The translations under genes were made by a program, and so were the position numbers. This document shows, piece by piece, positions 12,601-25,400 of a stretch of 60,000 nt of DNA. Each line of letters starts with the position of its first letter. Position 1 is the stretch's first letter. Below the pieces are notes generated by a model, which searched no databases, had not been told where the DNA came from, and worked only from the letters and a program-made list of their open reading frames with translations. Source of the DNA: Owenia fusiformis (lineage: Eukaryota; Annelida; Polychaeta; Sabellida; Oweniidae); the NCBI GenBank assembly GCA_903813345.2, contig CAIIXF020000006.1, positions 12,034,348 through 12,094,347 on the forward strand, written 5' to 3'.

Positions 12601-13430
12601 ATGAACCCTCAATCCCAAGGACAGTCCCATGATGCTCAGCTGCAGCAGCCTGTTGTGCCTTTAAATCTTGGTCATATAAAAGAAAGTCTGGAGAAGGAGA
12701 AACATGTTGAAGAGCTGCATGAGAACAAACCACATTCTCAACAACTTGTTAGCAATCAATCAGCCAATGCCTCACAGCACCAAAGTAACATTAGACAGCA
12801 AAATATGATTCCTGGCCAACAAAATATGAACCCTGGCCAACAAATAATGAACCCTGGCCAACAAACAATGAACCCTGTTCAACAAAATATGAATCCTAGC
12901 CAACAAAATATGAACCCAGGGCAACAAAATGTTAACATTGGCCAACAAAATATGAACTCTGGTCAACAAAACATGAACTCTGGCCAACAAAATATGAACA
13001 ATGGTCAACAAAATTTGAACCCTGGTCAACAAAATATCAACCTTGGTCAACAAAATATGAACCCTGGCCAACAGACTATGAATCCTGGCCAACAAACTTT
13101 GAATCAGGGTCAATCAAGTATGAACCCTGGGCAACAAACTATGAATCAAGGCCAACCAAGTATGAACATGGGTCAACCAAATACATACCCAGGCCAACAA
13201 AATATGAACTTGGACCAACAAAATATGAACCAGTCACAACTTGGTAGTAACACACATCAAAAACAGCTAGGAACTGGTGGAGAAAATACTAGTTTTGCAC
13301 CACCTGCTCCGAGGGCACCAGTGGGTCAAGAGACACCAAGACACAACAGAGGAGAGAGGAATGATCCCAGGGGGCAGTATACTCCCAGGGAACAACAGTA
13401 TACTGATAAACATTATGATCCAAGATATAG
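9651..13430 (+). CDS. SEC16A: Sec16 exon 1: 5'UTR end, start codon and giant Q/N/P/S-rich exon
   Basis: The exon follows an acceptor (ATTGCAG) at 9650. It carries 25 bases of 5'UTR before ATG 9676, so an upstream non-coding exon exists. It runs open for 1,251 codons to a donor GTATAC at 13431 (phase 2). The ORF continues to 13506 but the tail after 13430 is intron. The sequence is low-complexity: Q/G/N/W-rich at residues 1-150, an SPADFPPLG segment near 310, heptads of the QQTDPHT type at about 535-575, Q-rich blocks at about 800-900, and 21 heptads of the QQNMNPG type at about 1041-1187. It ends in an R/Y/D-rich stretch. The N-terminal half of Sec16 proteins is generally disordered, which fits. 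No folded domain was recognised. Confidence 0.92.
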
Positions 13431-16400
13431 GTATACAAATTTATTGTCAATGGTTATGGATTCTAAACGCTTTTCAATTGATAGGATAACATTTTCCAAT
13501 TTTTAAAGTTTGATCCTAATTAGTAATTACATGTGAAACTAGTCTGCTATAATCTGTTCTTCGACATCAGTAAATTTTCTGAATTGCTTTTAGGTTCCAT
13601 ACCACCTGTTACCATACAACTAAATATATATACAATCAAAAGCGTACACTCCGTTAATCTATAGCACAGCTACATCAAAATATCCCCTAAAAATCTTTAA
13701 CAATTTTGACAGTTCCTTTAAAAGTTAAAGTAGTCTTTACTTTTGGGACACCTTGTATTTCACATTTAAATGCACAAACTTCATTGAAAATCATTAACAC
13801 TGTTTCTTTCTAGTGACCCAAGAGATACAAGACGATACAATCGCTATGAAGACCCCAGGTATGACTCTAGGGGATACTTTAGTGCCCAGAAACACTATGG
13901 CCATGGAGGATATGACAGACCAAGATCTCGCCAGGGTGAAGAGTATGAGAGACCACGTTCAAGACAAGGTAGGAGACTACACTGAGTTAAGAATTGGAAA
14001 TGTGTCTGTGTCTTTACTATTGTTCAGTATCAAAGACCAAGGGTCACTCAATGCTACACTGTTCTGCTGGGGATTTTTCTGTCCCTGCTTCTTGAAAGAA
14101 TAGAAGTCAAGAAGTCAGAACCAAATTATTTGTCTGCTAGTATTGTCTTTCAACATTCTAAGATTCCCTGGTGAAACATCTATGGTTTAGAATCTTGATT
14201 TTCCTTTTGACATTTAGTTTTAGAGTAAGGTATAAAAGCTTATAATCTAGGTGCATAGGTGTACTTGTAGGGCCGTGAGGAGCTATGTAGTAATATGTGA
14301 TAAGAGAAGGTATGGAGGGTGAAAGACCCAGGTCTAGAGCAGATAAAGGGGAGGAGTATTAACACAGTGTTGTTGTATTATAGGTGATAGACCATCCTCC
14401 AGGCAAGGTTATGAAGACAGACCAAGGTCCCGACAAGGTATGGAGGTTGAAAGACCTAGATCCAGGGCAGATAAAGGAGAGGAGTATTACTACAGGTGCT
14501 ATAAACTACAGTGTGACTACTACAAAAACTCAGATCCAAGATTCAAACAACAAGGTAAAATATATTAAAAGTAACTGCGACAATGTATTCCTGTCTACAG
14601 GAAGGAATTGCATAAGGATTGCATATAACCTCAGTTGGTAATAGAAATAAAGCACATATAGCAAACACTATTTCATCGCTTATTTATAGTGTATAGCATA
14701 CACTATTTCATCACTTATTTATAGTGTATAGCATACACTATTTCATCACTTATTTATAGTGTATAGCATACACTATTTCATCACTTATTTATAGTGTATA
14801 GCATACACTATTTCATCACTTATTTATAGTGTATAGCATACACTATTTCATCACTTATTTTATAAATTGCACTTACTATAAAGTACCATCCATTACAATT
14901 ACACATTTTGCTTTAAAACAATTTATTTAATAGCCACATTTTTATTCATTTAAATAGTAGAAACGTTTATTATATCTTTTACAAAAATGATTTTAAAAAG
15001 CATCAACTTAGGCCTATATGAATTTCTTTTCTTGGAATAAAGCCTTTCATGCATTAATTACAATAAACACATCCATCATTTTGATTAGATATGAATATAT
15101 GTACTTGTAGATTACGAGTACTATTACTACAAGTACCAGCAGATGGTACAGTACCGGGAATACTATGGCAATGATGACTCCGAGTACCAAAGGCCCATGG
15201 AGAAATATAACAAAGGCTATGCTGATGAGTGGAGGTCCTACAACTCTGCTGATCCTAGGTAAGAAGTGTAGGGGGCTTGGTTCTGTTATGTACGTGCTAT
15301 CTAGCATCAACTCCTTCATGGAGAGACTCGGCAACAGTTTGTAAAATAGTTTTTGCATTCAAATAAAGCTTATTAACCAAATTTTCATTTTGATTTACTC
15401 ATAAAAGATAAATAAATTGTACTTGTTTTTTTTATTTTAAATTTAAATCAAATGTTTCTATTCATATCGTAAGATTAAGTGTAATATTTTGATTGAATCA
15501 TTCATGTTGCATGGTATATAGAAACCTGTTAACCTGTAGATATTATTCATAGTAACTGCATGTTGTGAGAACCCATATTGTTTCTTCATACTTAAGTTAA
15601 ATAAATGTTTGATAAGAAAATATGTGTTCAAATATGTATCACCACAAAGTAATGGTATCTTAATGTGATGAATATTATAACACATATTTTATATACACTT
15701 TTAGTGTGACATACTTTTAGCATAAGCTATGTTTGACTTCACAGCAGGGGGAAGAGACATCAAATAAGATATTTTAAAAAATAGTCCAGAGCTCATAAAT
15801 TATTTGTTCATAAAGAACAACTTTTTTTGCCAGGGAATTTCAAGCTTGAATGGGGTAAAGATCTGGAAATTTTTTATTTGAGTTTCTTTAGGTAAACCGG
15901 TAGTGGAATTGTAGAGGTTGTCAAAGAGACGCAATTGATTGTAATTTTCCACATACAAAACAGAGTTAAAATAGATGTCACTATTAGACATCATGTTACC
16001 AACATACTGATTTATTACATAGAAATTATAAACTTTTGATCACTAATAGATGTCTCTTCTTACTCAAGTCTTGGTCCTTGTTAAAAAGTGCTAAACGTCC
16101 TTAATTTGCACTAAGAGGTAGATAACAAGTTTTTTGTCTTATTTACCCTAAGAATGTAGGGGCAACACAGGTTCTTGACGCAATGCCTTAGAGTTGAATA
16201 TTGAACGAGCTTTTTGTCTTATTTGCGCTAAGAATTTTGGTGCAACACAGGTTCTTGATGCAATACCTTAGAGTTGAATATTGAAAGAGTTTTTTGTCTT
16301 ATTTGCGCTAAGAATTTTGGTGCAACACAGGTTCTTGACGCAATACCTTAGAGTTGAATATTGAAAGATATGACTGTTTATACAAGGACTAAGATGTACT

Positions 16401-19400
16401 TACTATTTACCTGTACCTGTACCTATAGATATATCCAGCCTAATTACCATTGAATTTAAAATGACATTACCCATGGGGACCTAACACGGTTAGGGGGTAC
16501 TCAGGTTTTGCTGTAGGTAACTGTAGATAGGTGTCACTTTATGTTTATTACACACTAACATTTTAGAGCTGATTATTCCGGCTATGATGCTTATGATCGT
16601 CGCTCACAACATTCCTCCCGAGGGGGGACTCCAGCTGAAGAGTAAGTCAGAAATTGATTTTGATTTTTTTAACAGCGCAACCACATGTGATGACTTATTA
16701 TTAAGGCATATATTTTTTGTGATCAGCAGTTGGCATTTGCCACTCAAAAGTTTGGTGTCTAACCATCTGTAGTAAATAACCAGGTGGTAAGAATTTGTTA
16801 TGTTAATACCTTGTTGAAAATTTTATTTTGTTGCTTGTGACATATTTTGCATAATGCTTTTTTATTACTTTTTGTTGTAACACAATTTATATTTTAAATA
16901 AATTATTAGATTAATTGCACATTTCTCCTCTCTTTATCATTTGATGTTGTTTCAGTATAGAATCTAACTTGATGTTGTACCCACTTGGCACTAAGGTCCT
17001 TATCTTAACACAGATGTATGAACATAAGCTCTGTAGATGTATAGATAACCTATAGTTTAGTTCCAATTTATATTGTTAACCTGCACATGTAAGGACTGCC
17101 AACTAATACATTCATGTACAATACCTTACAAAAGGGCCGCCAATTATTACACACATGTACAATACCTTACATAAGGGCTGCCAATTAATACACACATGTA
17201 CAATGCCTTACATAAGGGCTGCCAATTAATACACACATGTACAATGCCTTACATAAGGGCTGCCAATTAATACACACATGGACAATACCTCACATAAGGA
17301 CTGCCAATTAATACACACATGTACAATGCCTTACATAAGGGTTGCCAATTAATACACACATGTACAATGCCTTACATAAGGGCTGCCAATAAATACACAC
17401 ATGTACAATGCCTTACATAAGGGCTGCCAATTAATACACATATGTACAATGCCTTACATAAGGGCAGCCAATTAATACACACATGTACAATGCCTTACAT
17501 AAGGGCTGCCAATTAATACACACATGTACAATGCCTTACATAAGGGCAGCCAATTAATACACACATGTACAATGCCTTACATAAGGGCTGCCAATTAATA
17601 CACACATGTACAATGCCTTACATAAGGGCTGTCAATTAATACACACATGTACAATGCCTTACATAAGGGCTGCCAATTAATACACACATGTACAATGCCT
17701 TACATAAGGGCTGTCAATTAATACACACATGTACAATGCCTTACATAAGGGCTGCCAATTAATACACACATGTACAATGCCTTACATAATGGCTGCCAAT
17801 TAATACACACATGTACAATGCCTTACACAAGGGCTGCCAATTAATACACACATGTACAATGCCTTACATAATGGCTGCCAATTAATACACACATGTACAA
17901 TGCCTTACATAAGGGCTGCCAATTAATACACACATGTACAATGCCTTACATAAGGGCTGTCAATTAATACACACATGTACAATGCCTTACATAAGGGCTG
18001 CCAATTAATACACACATGTACAATGCCTTACATAATGGCTGCCAATTAATACACACATGTACAATGCCTTACATAATGGCTGCCAATTAATACACACATG
18101 TACAATGCCTTACATAAGGGCTGTCAATTAATACACACATGTACAATGCCTAACATAAGGGCTGCCAATTAATACACACATGTACAATGCCTTACATAAG
18201 GGCTGTCAATTAATACACACATGTACAATGCCTTACATAAGGGCTGCCAATTAATACACACTTGTACAATGCCTTACATAATGGCTGCCAATTAATACAC
18301 ACATGTACAATGCCTTACATAAGGGCTGCCAATTAATACACACATGTACAATGCCTTACATAAGGGCTGCCAATTAATACACACATGTACAATGCCTTAC
18401 ATAAGGGCTGCCAATTAATACACACATGTACAATGCCTTACATAAGGGCTGTCAATTAATACACACATGTACAATGCCTTACATAAGGGCTGCCAATTAA
18501 TACACACATGTAAAATGCCTTACATAATGGCTGCCAATTAATACACACATGTACAATGCCTTACATAAGGGCTGTCAATTAATACACACATGTACAATGC
18601 CTTACATGAGGGCTGTCAATTAATACACACATGTACAATGCCTTACATAAGGGCTGTCAATTAATACACACATGTACAATACCTTACATAAGGGCTGTCA
18701 ATTAATACACACATGTACAATGCCTTACATAAGGGCTGCCAATTAATACACACATGTAACATGCCTTACATATGGGCTGCCAATTAATGTTCACTAGCTT
18801 CACACAAAAGCTGGTAATTAAAACACAGGGATACAATCGTTACACATTTGTCCTTGCTTCTAGGTACTACAGACAAGATAGCTACCAGAGTGGCTCACGC
18901 CCCAGTAGCAGACAAGGATATGACTCTTACGACCACCGCTCAAGCAGTAGAGGAGCCTATGACCAATTAGAGCCTTCCCCTATCTACCCAGCTGACCAAT
19001 CAGGTTACTACCAAGCTGCAGATGGCTCCTATGTGGCTTACGGACAAGATGGGGATCAGTCATATTATGGCCAAACAGGTGCTTTTCGTTAAAGATTTTT
19101 TGGGTGATTTAGGATTAGAATTTCAGGGTCACTGCTCTTTTGTATGGTATGGTATTTTCTCATATGACTAACCAAGATACAGCCATCTTTACCCCATGAA
19201 AGATATTGCCATCATTCATCCTAAAAAATCACCCAGTTCTGTCATAAAAACGTGAAAATAAAGCATAATACAGAGTCATATGAGAAAAACTTTCTTGTAC
19301 TCGTACCTGTGCAATATCGTCCATTCTTGACTCGCTTTGATAATGTTTCTTTATCTCGGCTGCGACTCGAACCTCTGTGTATTTTACGGAACTTAAGTAA

Positions 19401-22400
19401 CATTTCCAATGTACTCATCAAAGGAATTATTTTAGTCTTTTGAATAACATTGAAACCAATGTGGTGTTTGTTTACTCACACAGAGCCCAGGGTCCCCGAG
19501 AGGAGCACACCAGTCAAATTTTCAATGCCACATGTGTGTGCAAGCTTTGGGCCGGGAGGTCAGCTGATCAAGGTACTTCCCAATAGGCCAGCAGATGGCC
19601 AGGCTGCGACTGTTACAATACATGATATGGCGGCTATGATTCCTGACTGCTCAGAAGCTGAAGAATTGAGGTCATTCCCTGGACCACTTATCAAGTAAGA
19701 GGCTTGGCTTCATTGATTGAATTATTGTTGATCTTTTGAGGACAAATCATGGCTCCATTAAGCAATCATAGTTGAAACTTTTGAAACTTTCACACTTTAT
19801 TGAATTATTTACTACTGATTACACAGGTGGGGACTGAGAATGGCCATTGCACAGTTTAATCCATTGGATATTAAAATACTCTTAAAATTAAAACTTCTCT
19901 GGTAATCTTTGAAATTACTGAACAAAAAAACATAGCTGTTAATTAATTTCTCACTTAAGGATGCAGTACCGGGTCGGTTTTCACGTCTGTTTGCGCAGGT
20001 TTGACTTCCGGTTTGAGAAAGCTAGCTCCCAAGAACGTCATTTTCGCATTTAGTCTTATTCAAAAATTATAGTTTATTTCGATAATGGTGTTTCCAGAAA
20101 AGAATTAAATTGCAAACATTTTATCAAGCAGATTTTATCCCTTTCACTTTTATGGGAAAACTTGTTCTTGAGTCGCAATTAGTGGATACGAAAACCAGGG
20201 TTCGTAAGGTGCCAGCTCTATTGAAAACTCAAAAAAGTAAAAAGATTCATTTTGGGTGGTGGGTAAAATAATTTTTTTTATTTTGTAATTACCAGACGGT
20301 CAATCCTCTTCATATTGCACTTGGATGATGATAACATCATAGTGATACATTGTAAAAAATATGAGCAAAATCTAATGTCTGGAACTTTTTCTACGCTGAC
20401 CTGGTACTGCATCCATAAGAAAATGTGTTGATTAAGCAATGTTAATTATATTCTCTTGATGTAATGTATTATTTTGCTATCTGCCTACACCACCCTGTGG
20501 TTGGGATCAAAATATGTTGTTAGTTTTAAGTAAATGAAGGGTCTATGACTTAAAGTGGTGTATAACTACCTTAGAGTAAATAATATAATTATTATAAATA
20601 ATTACGGTATTATGATAATATGGGGAACAATTTTAAAGAATGACGTTCAATGCCTTGACAGAAAATATAAAGCACACATGACTCCTTTTACTGCATGGAT
20701 AGATTGTTCATGGGCAAGATTATTTTATATGTCTGGTAGCTTCTGTTGTGAAAAGAATGTGTGCTTTTTCATACAGTTAGCACAGCTATGATGAATCTCA
20801 TTCTTTTATATATTAAAGCTGATTCATCTTTTGATAATCAACACTAAAACTATCTACCATCTCTAAATTTTTAATATAATTTCATGGTGAAGTCACCCAG
20901 GTACAATATTGCTGAACTAAATGAACCCAATCTCAGGTTATTTGTGTCCAAGAACTTCAATATTTTCTTAAGTATTATTTAACATCGTAATCTTCATTGA
21001 ACACCTAATACATTTCATTTTGACCATGGGGATAGTTGGCACTTATTGCCCCCCCCCTTCATTTTTATTGTCAACACATACAGACATGTTATGACTTCTA
21101 ACATTGTTTTGACAATTACAATGATAATGAGACTATGTTTCCATGGTAACATATTATTTGTTTTTAAATACTTCCCACATGTTTTTTGAATTACAACCAG
21201 CTTATGCCATTTTTTCATGTTAATGCCTTGTCTTGACTTGTATCTTGTCTATCATGTCTTGTTCCTGCCTGTATCTTTTCAATTAATCTTATTAACACTT
21301 GCTGATTACAGAGGACAGACACACAAGAACGATGTTGTTTCATTCTGCCAGAGTAAAATAAAAGAGGCACTTGAAGACCAGCAGCTTGTAGACAGAGAGT
21401 CCGCAATATTAGTTTGGAAACTTCTGGAACTTCTTATAAAACAAAATGGGGTAACTTACTTTTAGACTACAATGTCATGTATCTCTTTACTTACGCAGTG
21501 AAAGAGTCTTGTGAGGAATCTGTTGCAGAAAAGTCTCTTAAAAAATCATGTTCAAATTGGTCAGTTTTAGAAAATATGAATATTATCGAAGATTTGCTAA
21601 AGATCTTTGAAATCTAGTTGAAATCGCTTTTGAATGTGATTTCAGGAGATCTGCATTTTTAACCATTAAAGACCAACATCTTCCATTTGATGGCATATTT
21701 TGAATGTTTAATCACAATTCACATGTCATTAAGATCATATTCTTATATTCCAATGGTCTTACATTAATCCTAAAATGAAATATTAGAAAGATCAAAAAAT
21801 TGAGTGATTCTTGCCATATGTCTGAATGCATTCTGGCCCATACGGTTTTCTACCAACACATATGCTGCCATCTATTTATTCATCTATTTATAGCAAATAG
21901 CTTCAGTTTTGTAGTAGCAAACCCACATGTGACGATTAAAGGCTGAATGATACTTGCTTGTGTTTATTAATCATATTATTAAAATCAACAATTCTTTCCA
22001 GACGATAGTTGGTACTGATATAGCAGAGCTGTTATTGGAAGGGCATGAACCATCTACCAAAGAATATTTAGACCATGGCCTTCCAATTGCTCCAAGCTCG
22101 GACAGTTTACATGACGCATCTAATGTGACATCAACCTCGGCATCAATGTCAGACATTTCTAGTCTTGCTGCAGGAATTGACAATCTAAATGTGACCAATG
22201 AGAGAACTGTCATTTCAAAAACTGGAAAGGGTGAAGATATCACCGACAGATTCCGACATCTGCTGTTATATGGCAGAAAGAAGGTAAGAAGTGGTTCAGT
22301 GGTGTTTCATCATCTTTGAAAAAAAAATTAGATGATGGTTGAAAAGTTATTTTTTGAAAAAAAAACTTTATAGTAAGATCATGTTTTCATATTGAGAAAT

Positions 22401-25400
22401 GATTTGACCTTGTCAAATTATGGGTTTGTTCTGTGGGATCCCTTGAAAAGGCATGAATCATCTAAGAATTCTCTGCATGCATTAATGGATCCAAACCCCG
22501 GATACTGTTTTATTACATATTATACAAATAAAAGTCAAGTGTTGTTATATTCAAGGTAATAACAAGACACGTGGTTGATACCCATGTGAGCTAACAACAC
22601 GTGTGATGTATCGTTGGCACAATTACAATCCAGTTCTTTGAATGAATGATGCGTGATCTTTGCTTTGTGTAAAACAAAAGAAAAAAGTGTTGAATAATAA
22701 ATTATCTTTGCTTTGTGTAAAAACAAAAGAAAAAAGTGTTGAATGATAAATGATCTTTGCTTTGTGTAAAAACAAAAGAAAAAAGTGTTGAATGATAAAT
22801 GATCTTTGCTTTGTGTAAAACAAAAGAAAAAAAAGTGTTGAATGATAAATGATCTTTGCTTTGTGTAAAACAAAAGAAAAAAGTGTAAAACAAGAAATCA
22901 AATTTTTGAATATAACACTAGGACTATGGTGTTTAAACTGCTTCTTTATTCGGTACATTAAATATTCCATACATACCAAATAAAACAAACAATTTACCAA
23001 ACCTTTACCCAATCTATCGAATGTTTTTTATTTTATCGAATATAATAATCGATATAATTTATATTCGCTGAACAGTTTCACTTGTTCTTTGTGTTGGCAT
23101 TTACTTTTGATATTTATACATGTATTTGTGTGATGCAGCGATTCAATTTGTTTTCCTTAGCGCGCGTATAATTCAATTGATTATATATACATTCGGTATT
23201 TAACTTATTTATATTCGGTAAATACCGAATGCCACATTCGATAAATTTCCATGCCAACGGGTATATACCACACACAGGGCAGGGATAGTCCATATTTCAG
23301 GGATAGTTGGTATTTTTATCACACATTTTTATAGTGCTGTATTGTTGAGTCTTGTGCAGATGGGGCTGATATACATAGAGGTCAGACGTTCAAGAAACCA
23401 CATTTGTTGGGATTCTATTGTAGCCTTTGTTGTGTGTAGAGGGGCTCAATCAATTTAAGACCACTGTGTTTTCATTTGGATATCATTTGTTCTCCAGGCT
23501 AGCCTGCATAAGTCTGGAAGGTAACTCCTAAATCATTTGCCGATAATTGACCTGATTCTCTGAGTTTGTTCTGTTATTATCGTTATCCTCCAACATCTTT
23601 TTCTGTGGATAATTAGAGGAGTGTTTTAATGCTCATTCCAAGCAAAAAGACCAAGAACAACTTAAGGGCAACATCCAAAGAGAAATCCAAAACATTTCAC
23701 TGGAATTATTATCAAATGTGATGAACAATGAATTAGTAAGGATACAGGCTGTCATCTAAATATGAGGTTACATCGATTGCGTGGTGTAAAAGGTAAACGG
23801 TTTGAGCATCAAAAAGGCAAGCCTGAAATAAAAACGGTGTGTTGGAGAGAAAACTTTTATGTTTTGGCAACATGACCATGCAAAAAATGTCTGAAAATAT
23901 TGATTGGGTTATCTGTGCTGTTGATATACTTTTGGGTACATTTTTGAGACACCCTGTACATCAAGAGGTCTGTCTATTGACCATGCATCCTGCTTTCAAT
24001 TTCTTTTGAAAGGCTAATAGCTGTAGTTGTCATCTTAAATTACCTTAATATATTCTTAATTCATAATTCATAACTTAACCAATCAATAGACATGGACACA
24101 TTAACCTTCTGGAATTATTATCTCCTAAGTTCAGTAGGGATATAGTTTTATGAAAAAATGTTTTATTCTAGATGGCCACAGCTTTGAAAATGGCGGGAAT
24201 TTTTCACCAAAACCTACGTTTTTCATTTCAAACCAAAGTAATTCATTAGACATGTTTTTTCACAACCTCCAGAGGCTGTGTACAGGGGTTAGGAAAACAG
24301 GACATTTTCATTAATTTTTAGATCTTTATGAAGTATACCTTACCTTACTCAAATAGAGTTAAGATTGCAAATGTTGCATCATTTTTTCAGACTTCTATAA
24401 AAACCAACAACTGCTTGAAAATTAAGTGTTGTGATTGATGATTTTTTAATTATTATTGATTATTGGGATTCACAGTTCATGAATGAAAGACATAAGATAT
24501 ATCCTTTTTTATATTTTTTATATTTTATTTTCTTGTTTCACAGTATGATATATAGCAAATTTACAAGTTGAAGATATCTTCATTACAAGATACATAAAGA
24601 TAGTACAAAATATCTTTCATTATCTTAAATCATCTAAAATTGTCACTCTTAGGTGTAATTAAGTAAAGTCTCAATTTTGAAGTCTCTTCAGAATAACTAC
24701 TGCACCAAGAGTAAGAACACATAATATAACAAATCCTCCTATTTTCAAAACTTTACATAATTTACTAGACTTTCGTTTCACCTTTTTGGCTTCTTTAAAT
24801 TCAGTAATTTTAGGTTGCACATGGTCTGCTGCCCTAGATACGTGCATTTCAATGTTATCAATAGTGCTCCCCTGAAGTTCAATGCAGTTTGAAACGTCAC
24901 TAAAGAGTTCATTTATTTCACAGATTTTGGCCTCAAGACTGTCAATCTGTTGTTTTCTGTTTTCTGCTTTGGAGCATTTCACTTCCATCTCATCTATGGA
25001 GATAATTTCTGTGAATATCCTAGCATTTTGTCTTTTAAGATGTCTAGTGATTTTGATATCACTTGTGTCCTTTCCAGCTATTGATAATTGACGTACAAGT
25101 TTTTCTCGTTGTTGTTCGTAATATTGAACCTCGCTTGCATTTATTTTTTCAACAATGTCCAACAAGTTTTTCTTCAGGCACGCAGAGTGTGTTGATACCA
25201 CTCTGTTTTCGAAATGACTTCTCCCTAATGCGGCAATTGCTTTCTTGTCTTTAGGATTAAGAGCAATGATCAAATTTTGGATTTTTGCAATGAGCCCAGT
25301 ACATGCTGATTTTATTGAATCAGCTTCAGGTTGCCTTAGCCTTGCAGGCATAGGTGATGATATAATGTCACTATAGATCTTACTTAGATCTTTCTGCTTC

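Noticed and set aside
12772-13113. Minus-strand frame with LLARVHI-type repeats
   Set aside because: It is the antisense shadow of the QQNMNPG coding repeat in exon 1.
13431-13506. The last 25 codons of the exon 1 open frame as a Sec16 C-terminus
   Set aside because: A donor at 13431 joins in phase to 13814, where the same R/Y/D-rich composition continues.
17091-18788. CRISPR array
   Set aside because: Units are contiguous tandem copies without unique spacers, inside an intron of an animal gene.
22535-23012. Minus-strand proteins rich in F, S and H
   Set aside because: They are translations of the 49-bp minisatellite in several frames.
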